Below are positions 28,997 to 37,797 of a DNA stretch of 64,000 nt, in pieces; the first letter of the stretch is position 1, and every line of letters starts with the position of its first letter. Under the pieces are notes generated by a model. That model was not told where the DNA came from. It was given only the letters and a program-made list of their open reading frames with translations, and made no database searches. The position numbers and the translations under genes were made by a program. This DNA is from Chromatium okenii. Its GTDB lineage: Bacteria > Pseudomonadota > Gammaproteobacteria > Chromatiales > Chromatiaceae. The stretch spans positions 111,415 to 175,414 of the forward strand of contig NZ_NRRQ01000002.1 of NCBI RefSeq assembly GCF_016583745.1. The letters are read 5' to 3'.

Positions 28997-29057
28997 ATTG
29001 TCAGTTTTCAATGAACTGTCATTGCGTTACTCTGACTTTTTCATCAAGGTTCTGTTA

Positions 29058-30515
29058 ATGGTGCGCCCGCCTCGCAAATTGCTGTTAATCATTCAGGTAT
29101 TGGCGCTGTGCTGGTTCAGTAACGCGCCCGCAGTGGAGCTGCCGGAGCTGGGAAATTCGGCCGATGCGCTGTTGAGCAGTGGCGCGGAGGCGCAGCTCGG
29201 TCATGCGTTCATGCGCAGCGTGCGCACCGCGCTGCCGGTGCAAGACGATCCGCTGTTGACCAGTTATCTGGAAACGCTCGGCGCGACGCTGGTGGCAGCA
29301 ACGCAGCAAACCGTTGGAAAATTTACCTTTTTTCTGATTGATGCGCCGATGGTCAATGCCTTTGCCGGTCCCGGCGGCTACATCGGCGTTTACAGCGGGC
29401 TGATTTTGGCGGCGGAAACCGAGAGCGAATTGGCCGCCGTCATCGCGCACGAAATCGCCCACGTTACCCAGCGCCATCTGCTGCGTGGCTTTGAAGATCA
29501 AAGCAAATTTTCCCTGCCGGCGACGGCGTTGTTGATCGCAGCGGCCATTCTCGGCGCTCAGGTGTCGGCGGATGCGGGCATGGCGGCGATGGCGGGAATT
29601 CAGGCGGCGACGGTGCAGCGGCAGATCAATTTCACCCGCGATAATGAAAATGAAGCCGACCGTTTGGGCATCGCCACGCTCGCGCACGCCGGCCACGATC
29701 CGTATGCGATGGCGGGATTTTTTGGGCGTTTGGCGCAGTCGGGGCGGCTATATGACAACCACGCGCCGGAGTTTTTGCGCACGCATCCCGTGACCAGCAA
29801 TCGCATTGCCGATGCGCTCGGTCGCGCTGATGAATTTGGAGCGCGGCAACATCCTGACAGCGTGCGTTTTCACCTGACGCGAGCGCGGCTGCGGCAATTG
29901 GCGCAAACGCTGCCGGAGCAGGCGGTGGCGCAAAGTCGGGAACGGTTGCGCGAAGGGCGTTATCGCAACGAGCTGGCCGAGCGGTATGGTTACGCGCTGG
30001 CGCTGGTGCGGGCGCGACAATTGAATGCAGCCGCAACGGAAATTGCGCAATTGCTTAAAACGGCACCCAATCAACCAGAATTTCTCGTTTTAGCGGCGCA
30101 ATTGCACCAAGCCCAACAGCAACCGGCAGCAGCAGTTGCATTATTAAAACGCGCCTTAGTGAATACGCCAGATGATTGGGTATTGCGCATGGCGTATGCA
30201 GAGGCGTTAATTGCCAATGCGCAACCCAAGCTGGCGCTGGATGAATTAACCGCTATTGAACGGCAACGCGCCGGAAGTGCAACCTTATATCATTTATTGG
30301 AACAAGCGGCATTGCGAGCCGGGAATGAAGCCGCAACGCATCGTTATCGCGCTGAACAGCATTATGCCGAAGGTGAACTGGAGCCGGCAATACGACAACT
30401 TGAGGTTGCGCTACGCCAGCGGCAATTGCCTTATCACGACGCAGCGCGAATTCAAGCGCGGTTAGATATTTGGCGGGAAGAATTACACGCCATGAAACAG
30501 CGCAAGAAGAAATAA
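29058..30515 (+). CDS. bepA: M48 family metalloprotease with TPR domain (BepA-like)
   Basis: A 485-residue periplasmic protein with a signal peptide (LLLIIQVLALCWFSNAPA, about residues 8-25). The zinc protease motif is HEIAHVTQRH near residue 132. The third ligand lies in NENEADRLGIATL. The C-terminal half (about 290-485) is helical TPR-like. This is the layout of E. coli BepA (YfgC), which assists or degrades outer-membrane proteins such as LptD at the BAM complex. The ATG at 29058 is chosen over the longer frame because AAGGT precedes it and the signal peptide then begins correctly. Confidence 0.9.
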   Translation: MVRPPRKLLLIIQVLALCWFSNAPAVELPELGNSADALLSSGAEAQLGHAFMRSVRTALPVQDDPLLTSYLETLGATLVAATQQTVGKFTFFLIDAPMVNAFAGPGGYIGVYSGLILAAETESELAAVIAHEIAHVTQRHLLRGFEDQSKFSLPATALLIAAAILGAQVSADAGMAAMAGIQAATVQRQINFTRDNENEADRLGIATLAHAGHDPYAMAGFFGRLAQSGRLYDNHAPEFLRTHPVTSNRIADALGRADEFGARQHPDSVRFHLTRARLRQLAQTLPEQAVAQSRERLREGRYRNELAERYGYALALVRARQLNAAATEIAQLLKTAPNQPEFLVLAAQLHQAQQQPAAAVALLKRALVNTPDDWVLRMAYAEALIANAQPKLALDELTAIERQRAGSATLYHLLEQAALRAGNEAATHRYRAEQHYAEGELEPAIRQLEVALRQRQLPYHDAARIQARLDIWREELHAMKQRKKK

Positions 30516-30560
30516 ATCTTCCGTCTAATCACTGAAAACTGCCAACTGACTACTCACAAA

Positions 30561-31178
30561 ATGATTGATGCCACCGTATTTGTTGTTGATGATGACGAAG
30601 CTATGCGCACCTCGCTGCAATGGCTGATTGAAGCCACTGGCTTGCCGGTGCAAACCTATGAATCCGCCGATGTCTTTCTCGCCAGTTATCAACATGGGCA
30701 AGCGGGGTGTTTATTGCTGGATGTGCGAATGCCGGGCATGAGCGGTTTAGAACTGCAAAGTTATTTAACGCGCCAAGGGTATCGCTTGCCGGTGATTTTA
30801 ATTACGGGGCACGGCGATGTTGCAATGGCGGTGAAAGCGATGAAAGCGGGCGCGATGGATTTTATTGAAAAACCCTTTCACGATGAAGATTTATTGCGCA
30901 GTATTCACCACGCGCTGGCTTGCGATGAAAAGCACCGCGCTGGACATTTAGTGCGGGCGGAATTGGCGCAACGCTTGGCGGAATTAACGCCGCGAGAACA
31001 TGAAGTGATGACGATGGTGACAGATGGATTATCCAATCGTGAAATTGCGGCGGCGCTCAAAGTGAGTGCTAAAACAGTTGAGGCGCATCGCGCTCATGTG
31101 ATGGATAAAATGCGAGCGGAATCATTGGCGGAATTGGTGCGGATGGCGTTATTGATGGCTCCCGAACCGCTGCTATAA
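30561..31178 (+). CDS. FixJ-type two-component response regulator
   Basis: A 205-residue regulator. The receiver domain has FVVDDDEAMR, the phospho-acceptor Asp54 in LLLDVRMPGMSGLEL, and the conserved K in FIEKPF. The C-terminal LuxR-type HTH (about 138-200) reads LTPREHEVMTMVTDGLSNREIAA, then KTVEAHRAHVMDKM. This is the FixJ/TtrR/NodW subfamily. No histidine kinase is adjacent, so its partner is encoded elsewhere and its targets are unknown. Confidence 0.93.
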   Translation: MIDATVFVVDDDEAMRTSLQWLIEATGLPVQTYESADVFLASYQHGQAGCLLLDVRMPGMSGLELQSYLTRQGYRLPVILITGHGDVAMAVKAMKAGAMDFIEKPFHDEDLLRSIHHALACDEKHRAGHLVRAELAQRLAELTPREHEVMTMVTDGLSNREIAAALKVSAKTVEAHRAHVMDKMRAESLAELVRMALLMAPEPLL

Positions 31179-31201
31179 ATGCACAACAACGCTATTAAAA
31201 G

Positions 31202-31666
31202 ATGACAATTAACATGCCACAATCTCACGACGCAGTGAATGCTGTATTTTCTTGGCCGATCCGCATTTATTATGAGGATACTGATGCTGCTGGTTTGGTG
31301 TTTTATGCCAGCTATTTACGCTTTTTAGAACGCGGGCGCAGTGAATGGCTCCGCGCTCGTGGCTATGAATTAGATCAATTGCGTGAGCAAGACGGTGTTT
31401 TATTGACGGCGCGGCGCGTTAATCTCGATTATTTAGCGCCAGCACGTTTCAATGATTTATTAACTGTGCGTTCGCATTTAACGCATCTCGGCGGCGCGAG
31501 CATGACTTTTGCGCAAGATGTTCGCCGTGACGCCGACGGCGTGATCTGCTGTCGCGGCGTGATCAATATCGCCTGCGTCGATGCCGTGAGCCTGCGCCCG
31601 CGCCGGTTGCCGGAGGGACTGACGGCGGCTCTCAGCCAGCCGTTCTCGTTTGCGGAGCACCGCTGA
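31202..31666 (+). CDS. ybgC: Tol-Pal system-associated acyl-CoA thioesterase YbgC
   Basis: A 154-residue hot-dog-fold thioesterase. YYEDTDAAGLVFYASYLRFLERGRSEWL carries the catalytic Asp and the HxxY-like region of the 4-hydroxybenzoyl-CoA thioesterase family. It is the first gene of the tol cluster, in the conserved position just before tolQ. A start at the second Met (31217) is also possible. Confidence 0.95.
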   Translation: MTINMPQSHDAVNAVFSWPIRIYYEDTDAAGLVFYASYLRFLERGRSEWLRARGYELDQLREQDGVLLTARRVNLDYLAPARFNDLLTVRSHLTHLGGASMTFAQDVRRDADGVICCRGVINIACVDAVSLRPRRLPEGLTAALSQPFSFAEHR

Positions 31667-31667
31667 C

Positions 31668-32342
31668 ATGGCGCTGTTGACGGTGATCCTGCACGCCAGC
31701 GTGGTGGTGCAACTGGTGTTGCTGGCGCTGCTGGCGATCTCGGTGCTGTCGTGGGGTTTGATCTTTGATCGCGGGCGCGTGATTCGCCGCGCCAGCCGCG
31801 CTGCGCAAGAATTTGAGGATGCGTTTTGGGCAGGCGGCGATCTCGGCGCGTTGTATCAGGAGTTGCAGCGCGACGCGGAGGCGCAAGTGGGGTTGGCGAC
31901 GATTTTTAGCGCGGGATTTAAGGAATTTTTGCGGCTGCGCCAAACAGAAGAGTTTGATTTAACGACGATTTTGCGCGGCAGTGCGCGGACGATGCGGGTG
32001 GCGGTGAGCCGCGAGGTGGAGCGGCTGGAACGCGGGTTGGCATTTTTGGCGACGGTCGGCTCGACCAGTCCATATATCGGTTTATTCGGCACCGTGTGGG
32101 GAATTATGCAGGCGTTTCAATCGCTTGGAAATGTGGAGCAGGCGACGCTGGCGCTGGTTGCGCCGGGCATTTCAGAGGCGTTGATTGCGACGGCGATGGG
32201 ATTGTTAGCGGCGATTCCGGCGGTGATGGCTTACAACCGTTATGTGACGCAGGTTGAGCGGCTCAACAATCGTTACGAAGAATTTGCGGAGGAATTTGTG
32301 GCGCTGTTGCAACGGCAAGGTCGCGGTGGCGCGGCGTCGTGA
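31668..32342 (+). CDS. tolQ: Tol-Pal system protein TolQ
   Basis: A 224-residue inner-membrane protein with three helices, homologous to ExbB/MotA. It uses the proton gradient with TolR to energise TolA during division. Signatures are VLSWGLIFDRGRVIRRA, LATVGSTSPYIGLFGTVWGIMQAF and APGISEALIATAMGLLAAIPAVMAYN. ATG 31668 is preferred to an upstream in-frame start because it follows the ybgC stop by one base and gives the normal N-terminus. Confidence 0.96.
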   Translation: MALLTVILHASVVVQLVLLALLAISVLSWGLIFDRGRVIRRASRAAQEFEDAFWAGGDLGALYQELQRDAEAQVGLATIFSAGFKEFLRLRQTEEFDLTTILRGSARTMRVAVSREVERLERGLAFLATVGSTSPYIGLFGTVWGIMQAFQSLGNVEQATLALVAPGISEALIATAMGLLAAIPAVMAYNRYVTQVERLNNRYEEFAEEFVALLQRQGRGGAAS

Positions 32343-32782
32343 GCATGAAATCGTTCCGCTGCCGCTCGCGCCGTCGCCTGTTGGCGGAGATCAATGTCGT
32401 GCCCTATCTCGACGTGATGCTGGTGCTGCTGATTATTTTTATGGTGACTGCGCCGCTGATGACTTTGGGCGTGAAGGTCAAGCTGCCGCAAGAACAGGCG
32501 GGTGCGTTGACCAGCCCGCCGTTGGAAGCGGTGGTGATTACGGTCGATGTCAGGGGGCGCTATTTCGCTGATCTTGGCAACGATCCGCGCCAAGCGATCA
32601 CGGCGCAGACGTTGCTGGCGCAGTTGCGGGTGGTGTTAAAACAACAACCGCAGACGCCGATTTTGGTTCGTGCCGATCAGCGGGTGGATTACGGGCAAGT
32701 GATGCGGGCGATGGTGATTGCGCAAACCGCTGGCGCGGCGGAGGTGGGGCTGATTACTGCGCCACCTGAAATGGCACCTTAG
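32339..32782 (+). CDS. tolR: Tol-Pal system protein TolR
   Basis: A 147-residue ExbD-like protein with one N-terminal helix. INVVPYLDVMLVLLIIFMVTAPL contains the essential proton-path Asp. The periplasmic domain follows, ending VRADQRVDYGQVMRAM and VGLITAP. The GTG at 32339 overlaps the tolQ stop (GTGA); ATG 32345 is the alternative. Confidence 0.95.
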   Translation: MSMKSFRCRSRRRLLAEINVVPYLDVMLVLLIIFMVTAPLMTLGVKVKLPQEQAGALTSPPLEAVVITVDVRGRYFADLGNDPRQAITAQTLLAQLRVVLKQQPQTPILVRADQRVDYGQVMRAMVIAQTAGAAEVGLITAPPEMAP

Positions 32783-32785
32783 CCA

Positions 32786-33736
32786 ATGCTGTGGCGATTT
32801 TTACCGGCTCCGCGTGCGGCATTGCTGTGGTCAGTGGCGCTGCATCTGGCAGTTGGGCTGGCGCTGTTATTGGGCATGTGGGTGACGCCGCCGCCGGTCA
32901 AGCCGCAAGTGCAGGTGGTGACGGCACGATTGGTGGGAACGCCGCGTCCGTTACCTCCCGCCGCACCGATCCGCCAATCTGAACCTGAACGCCCCGCGCC
33001 AGCAGAATCGACCCGCGCTGCGGCACAACGATTGGCGATTGAACAGGAACGGCAAGCGGCGAATGCTCGCGCTGCGGCGCAACGTGATGCTGACGCTGCG
33101 GCACAACGATTGGCGATTGAACAGGAACGGCAAGCAGCAAATGCTCGCGCTGTGGCGCAACGTGATGCTGACGCTGCGGCACAACAATTGGCGATTGAAC
33201 AGGAACGGCAGGCAGCAAATGCCCGCGCTGCGGCGCAACTTGACGCTGAACTTGCTGCGCAGCAAATGGCGATTGAACAAGAACGGCAGGAACAACAGCA
33301 GCTTGAGACGGAATTGGCACAATTGGCGGCAGTGGAAGAACAACGCTTTGCTGAAGACCTCGCCAAGCAACAGCGCGAGCTGCCGCCGTTGCCAGCCGCG
33401 CCTGATGCGCCGGAAGCCGATTTATTGGCAGCGTTGGCAGCCGAGCAGATGACGCGAGAAGCTGATCAATACGTCCCGCTCATTCAAGAGCGCGTGCGGC
33501 AATTTTGGGTACGTCCACTGGCAAGCGGACGCGATTTCAGCGCCGTTGTCGCGTTGCGGCTGCTGCCGGGCGGCGAAGTCATCCCCAACAGCGTGCGTAT
33601 CGTCACGAGCAGCACCAATGCAGCGTTCGATCAATCCGCCATCGCTGCCGTATATCAAGCCTCACCGCTGCCGGTGCCGACGGGCGCAGCCTTTGCGCCA
33701 TTCCGCGATTTTTATTTCACCTTTTCACCGGAATAA
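32786..33736 (+). CDS. tolA: Tol-Pal system protein TolA
   Basis: A 316-residue protein with an N-terminal membrane anchor (about residues 13-35), a long charged coiled coil (about 65-215) and a C-terminal TonB-like domain that contacts Pal and TolB (VRQFWVRPLASGRDFSAVVALRLLPGGEVI). The coiled coil contains tandem copies of a 25-residue unit built around LAIEQERQAANARAAAQRDA. It lies between tolR and tolB in the standard order. Confidence 0.93.
   Translation: MLWRFLPAPRAALLWSVALHLAVGLALLLGMWVTPPPVKPQVQVVTARLVGTPRPLPPAAPIRQSEPERPAPAESTRAAAQRLAIEQERQAANARAAAQRDADAAAQRLAIEQERQAANARAVAQRDADAAAQQLAIEQERQAANARAAAQLDAELAAQQMAIEQERQEQQQLETELAQLAAVEEQRFAEDLAKQQRELPPLPAAPDAPEADLLAALAAEQMTREADQYVPLIQERVRQFWVRPLASGRDFSAVVALRLLPGGEVIPNSVRIVTSSTNAAFDQSAIAAVYQASPLPVPTGAAFAPFRDFYFTFSPE
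33010..33290 (+). repeat. Tandem ~75-bp repeats in tolA
   Basis: Three to four near-identical copies of a unit of about 75 bp (25 codons). Each contains GCGGCACAACGATTGGCGAT or a close variant followed by GAACAGGAACGGCA. The reading frame is kept throughout, so copy number can change the length of the TolA coiled coil by slippage or recombination. Confidence 0.85.
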
Positions 33737-33744
33737 ACCCCGCC

Positions 33745-35079
33745 ATGCGCCAGCTTTTATCTGTATTGCTGCTCGTGCTCGGTGTGACCACCAGCGCCAG
33801 CTACGCCGCGCCGCGTCTCAACATCGCCATCACCGGCGGCGTTGAAGCGGCACAACCGCTTGCCATCGTGCCGTTTGGTACCACCGACGGGCACATCGCG
33901 CCGGTCGATGTTGCCGCCATCATCAGCGCCGATCTCGCCCGCACGGGCATCTTCAAACCGCTGCCGGTCAGCGACATGCTGACGCAGCCGACCACCCGCG
34001 AGACGGTTGATCTGCGCGATTGGCGCTTGCTCAACATGAACACGCTGGTCATCGGGCAGGTGCTGCCGGCCGGCACGGGTTTGCAGGTCAACGCGGTGAT
34101 TTATGACGTGCAGCGCGGGGTTGAACTCGCCGCTCCCAGTGTGGCGACGACGGCGGCGGGACTGCGCCACACCGCGCATCAACTGGCAGATGTCATTTAT
34201 CAAACGCTGACCGGACGCCCCGGCGTAGCGGCGACGCGCATTGCTTACGTTGCCAGCAGCGGCAGCGGTGACGCGCAAATGGTCAGCTTGCGGGTGGCGG
34301 ATGCGGACGGCGAAAACGCGCAAACCATCATCTCCACCAAGGAGCCGCTGCTGGCGCCGGCGTGGTCGCCAGATGGTCAGCTCATCGCCTATGTTTCATT
34401 TGAAAATCAACGCGCTGCCATTTACCTTCAAGACTTGCGCAGCGGGCAACGCACCTTGGTTGCCAGTTATCCGGGCGTCAACAGTGCGCCAGCCTTTGCT
34501 CCAGACGGGCAGCGATTGGCGATGACGCTGTCAAAAGATGGCAATTCCGAGATTTATGTGCTTGATCTGGTCAGCCGCGAGCTGCGGCGCTTGACCGATC
34601 ATTTTGCGATTGATACCGAGCCGACGTGGTCGCCAGATGGTCAGCAGTTGGTGTTTACCAGCAATCGTGGCGGCACTCCGCAGTTGTATCGGATGGCAGC
34701 CAGCGGTGGCGCGGCAGAGCGGATCAGTCTGGAAGGGGATTACAACGCCCGTGCTTCATTTGCACCGGATGGGCGGTCGCTGGTGATGGTGACGCGCAGC
34801 AATGGCGCATTTCGGATCGCGTTATTGGATTTGGAGCGCAACCACACGCGCCTGTTGACGACGGGCCCGCTGGATGAAGCACCGAGTTTTGCTCCGAATG
34901 GTGAGCAGGTGCTGTATGCCGCGACTCATAACGGGCGCGAAGTGTTGGCGACGGTCGCGGTAGATGGCAGCAGCGGTCAGCGGTTGTCACCCACCAGCGG
35001 CGCAGTACGAGAACCGGCGTGGTCGCCGCCGCCACCCGCGCCGGTTGGCAGCGGCGATAAAATTTTGGCGCAGCAATGA
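33745..35079 (+). CDS. tolB: Tol-Pal system protein TolB
   Basis: A 444-residue periplasmic protein with signal peptide MRQLLSVLLLVLGVTTSASYA, an N-terminal alpha/beta domain and a six-bladed beta-propeller made of WSPDGQ-type repeats (WSPDGQLIAY, FAPDGQRLAM, WSPDGQQLVF, FAPDGRSLVM, FAPNGEQVLY). It interacts with Pal and TolA. ATG 33745 is chosen because the longer upstream frame overlaps tolA and lacks a signal peptide at its start. Pal, normally next, is missing here. Confidence 0.95.
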   Translation: MRQLLSVLLLVLGVTTSASYAAPRLNIAITGGVEAAQPLAIVPFGTTDGHIAPVDVAAIISADLARTGIFKPLPVSDMLTQPTTRETVDLRDWRLLNMNTLVIGQVLPAGTGLQVNAVIYDVQRGVELAAPSVATTAAGLRHTAHQLADVIYQTLTGRPGVAATRIAYVASSGSGDAQMVSLRVADADGENAQTIISTKEPLLAPAWSPDGQLIAYVSFENQRAAIYLQDLRSGQRTLVASYPGVNSAPAFAPDGQRLAMTLSKDGNSEIYVLDLVSRELRRLTDHFAIDTEPTWSPDGQQLVFTSNRGGTPQLYRMAASGGAAERISLEGDYNARASFAPDGRSLVMVTRSNGAFRIALLDLERNHTRLLTTGPLDEAPSFAPNGEQVLYAATHNGREVLATVAVDGSSGQRLSPTSGAVREPAWSPPPPAPVGSGDKILAQQ

Positions 35080-35087
35080 TTTCAGAA

Positions 35088-35147
35088 GTTGTCAGTTAGG
35101 CGGTGACAAACGACATTTTTACTGACAACTGCCAACCGACAACTCAA
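35088..35147. repeat. TTGTCAGTT/AACTGACAA motif cluster
   Basis: The tolB downstream gap holds AGTTGTCAGTTAGGCGG and, 40 bp later, CTGACAACTGCCAACCGAC on the other orientation. Together they form an imperfect inverted repeat of a motif that recurs in other gaps of this window (near 6975, 22360, 26861, 28998, 30531 and 42456). Its function is unknown; it may act as a stem-loop at transcript ends. Confidence 0.5.
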
Positions 35148-35178
35148 AAAACTCGCCCCGCAAAGAAAGGCTCAGCCT

Positions 35179-37797
35179 ATGTCCGTCCCCGACCTCGCAC
35201 CGTTTTTAGAGAAACCCGGGCTCATTGATGCCTATTTCCCGCTTCCAGACCGATATGACGAAATGCGCACCACCGCCGGTGCCGTGCGCCCGCAGTGGCA
35301 ATATCTGCTTGATGTGCTGCGCTCTCTCGGCACGGCGGGAATTGCTGAACGTGGCGCAGAGGCGGCGCGGCTGATTCGAGATAACGGCATCACTTACAAC
35401 CTCAACGGCGATCCCAAAGGAATGTCGCGGCTGTGGCAGTTGGATTTGTTGCCCATTTTGATTCCGAGCGATGAGTGGGCGGAATTGGAGCGCGGGCTGA
35501 TTCAGCGGGCGGAATTGTTTGATTTGATTCTGCGCGATCTGTACGGAGCGCGTGATCTGATCCGCACCGGTCATCTGCCCGCCGAATTGATCGACGGTCA
35601 TCCCAACTATTTGCTGCCCTGTCACGGCATCGAAGCGCCAGCCGGACGTCCGCTGCTGCAATACTCAACTGATTTGACGCGCCTTCCCGACGGGCGCTGG
35701 CAGGTCATCGGCGACCGCACCCAAAGTCCGATGGGCGCGGGCTATGCGCTGGAAAATCGGGTCGTGCTGGCGCGAGTGTTGCCCAGCCTGTTTCGAGATT
35801 CACACGTTCACCGCCTTGCCGGTTTCTTCCGCTCCCTGCGGCGCACGCTCGTCCAACATGCGCCGCGCCGCGCCGAGCCAGCGCGGGTGGTGATGCTCAC
35901 GCCCGGGCCGCAGAACGAGGCGTATTTTGAGCACGCCTATCTCGCCAATTATCTCGGCTATACGCTGGTGCAGGGCGGAGATTTATCGGTGCGCGACGGG
36001 GCGCTGTGGCTGCGCACTCTCGGACGCCTCGAACGCATTGATACCGTGCTGCGGCAGGTCAATGACGTGTGGTGTGATCCGCTGGAACTGCGCGAGGATT
36101 CCTTGCTAGGCGTGCCCGGGCTGTTGCAAGCAGCGCGAGCGGGAAATCTCATTGTGGCGAATGCGCTCGGCTGCGGCATTCTCGAACATCCGGCGCTGCC
36201 CGCCTTTTTGCCGCAGATTTGCCAGCATTTGCTGGGTGAAACTTTGCTGGTGCCAGATATTGCAACGTGGTGGTGCGGTGATCCGGCGGGGCTGGCGCTG
36301 GTGCGCGAGCAGTTTGAACAGTTGACGATCAAAGCGATTCCGCCAGTGCGCCAGCCGCTCGCCATCAGCGGCGAGCACGGGGAATTGCCGCGCACGATTC
36401 CGGCGACGTACACGCCCGCAACGATGGAACCGGCAGCGCGAGCGGCGTTGTTACAGGCGCTGCAAGCACATCCCGGCGGATATGTCGCGCAAGCGCGGAT
36501 TGTGCCCTCCACTGCGCCAGCGTTCATCGGGCAGCGGCTCGAACCGCGCCCCAACGTGTTGCGCACGTTTTTAGTGGCGGAGGAAGACAGTTATGCCGTG
36601 ATGCCCGGCGGTTTGGGGCGGGTGGCGCTGACGCCAGAGGCGACGCTGGTGTCCAATCAGCTCGGCGGTTTGGGCAAAGATGTGTGGGTGCTGGCGTCCG
36701 AACCGGAGCGGCAAGAGACGCTGTTGGTCAGCGCCGATGCGCAAAGTCCCGCTGTCGTGCAAGAAAGCGCAGTCTCCAGTCGTGTCGCCGATAACCTGTT
36801 TTGGATTGGGCGCTACGCCGAACGCGCTGAAGGATTGGTGCGGTTGCTGCGCATCACGATCTTCAAATTCTCCGAGCGCACGCAGCAACCGCTGCCAACG
36901 GCGCTGCGCTTGTTGCTGGAGGCGCTGACGAATCAAACCCAATCGTTCCCCGGCTTCATCGGCACCGGCGCAGAAGAACGGTTGCGCAATCCCATCCCCG
37001 AATTGCTCTCATTGATGACCGATCCCATGCGCAGCGGCGGTTTGCCGCGCACGTTGGAAGCGCTCGGACAGGCGGCGTATTCGGTACGCGAGCGATTGTC
37101 AGCAGACACTTGGCGCATCATCAGCGACATCGAAGGGCGATTAGCCAATCTCACCCAGCACTCGCCGACTCAGTTATCGCAAGCACTCGATGAGCTTGAT
37201 CCGCTGGTCACGTCGCTGGTGGCGTTTTCGGGCTTGACGCAGGAAAACATGACCCACAACGAGGGTTGGCACTTTTTGGAAACCGGTCGCCGGTTGGAGC
37301 GCGGCAGCACCTTGGCGTGTCTGCTGCATTCGACGCTGGTGCCTATGGCGGGCGAAACCGATGAAAACTTGGTGATTGAGGCGGTGCTCGGCATCACCGA
37401 CAGCTTGATCACCTATCGCCGCCGTTATCACGCCGGCACTCGCGTCGGCGCGTTATTGGATTTGGTGCTGCAAGATGAGGGCAATCCGCGGGCGCTGGCG
37501 TATCAATTGGCGATGTTGGAACGGTTGATTGGTGAATTGCCACGCGGTGATTTGGCAATTGGACGCACGGCAGCGCAAAAGCTGGTGCTGAAAAGTTTGA
37601 CCGGCATCCGTTTGGTTGAGATTGATCAGTTGATTCAAACGCCGTCGACACCGTTGCGGCGGGTGGTGCTTGCCAAAACGCTCAGTGATTTGAGTGGCGA
37701 ATTGGCGGCGATTTCTGACGCGATCACGGCGCAGTATTTCCGCCATGAAGAGCAACCACACAGTCTGTTACGCCGCACTGGAACGCCCGCGCCATGA
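35179..37797 (+). CDS. Circularly permuted ATP-grasp protein fused to alpha-E domain
   Basis: An 872-residue protein. The first ~480 residues match the circularly permuted type 2 ATP-grasp family (DUF404/DUF407) with NGITYNLNGDPKGMSRLWQLD, ERGLIQRAELFDLILRDLYG, VIGDRTQSPMGAGYALENR and LTPGPQNEAYFEHAYLA. Residues ~540-860 are an alpha-E (DUF403) helical domain with RVADNLFWIGRYAERAEGLVRLLR. The two are separate genes in many genomes and are fused here. The predicted chemistry is ATP-dependent carboxylate-amine ligation on an unknown, possibly peptide, substrate. The overlap with the next gene (ATGA) indicates coupling. Confidence 0.92.
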   Translation: MSVPDLAPFLEKPGLIDAYFPLPDRYDEMRTTAGAVRPQWQYLLDVLRSLGTAGIAERGAEAARLIRDNGITYNLNGDPKGMSRLWQLDLLPILIPSDEWAELERGLIQRAELFDLILRDLYGARDLIRTGHLPAELIDGHPNYLLPCHGIEAPAGRPLLQYSTDLTRLPDGRWQVIGDRTQSPMGAGYALENRVVLARVLPSLFRDSHVHRLAGFFRSLRRTLVQHAPRRAEPARVVMLTPGPQNEAYFEHAYLANYLGYTLVQGGDLSVRDGALWLRTLGRLERIDTVLRQVNDVWCDPLELREDSLLGVPGLLQAARAGNLIVANALGCGILEHPALPAFLPQICQHLLGETLLVPDIATWWCGDPAGLALVREQFEQLTIKAIPPVRQPLAISGEHGELPRTIPATYTPATMEPAARAALLQALQAHPGGYVAQARIVPSTAPAFIGQRLEPRPNVLRTFLVAEEDSYAVMPGGLGRVALTPEATLVSNQLGGLGKDVWVLASEPERQETLLVSADAQSPAVVQESAVSSRVADNLFWIGRYAERAEGLVRLLRITIFKFSERTQQPLPTALRLLLEALTNQTQSFPGFIGTGAEERLRNPIPELLSLMTDPMRSGGLPRTLEALGQAAYSVRERLSADTWRIISDIEGRLANLTQHSPTQLSQALDELDPLVTSLVAFSGLTQENMTHNEGWHFLETGRRLERGSTLACLLHSTLVPMAGETDENLVIEAVLGITDSLITYRRRYHAGTRVGALLDLVLQDEGNPRALAYQLAMLERLIGELPRGDLAIGRTAAQKLVLKSLTGIRLVEIDQLIQTPSTPLRRVVLAKTLSDLSGELAAISDAITAQYFRHEEQPHSLLRRTGTPAP

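Noticed and set aside
33010..33290. Regular ~75-bp repeats that might be read as a CRISPR-like array
   Set aside because: The repeats are in frame within tolA, have no unique spacers and no cas genes nearby; they encode a coiled coil.
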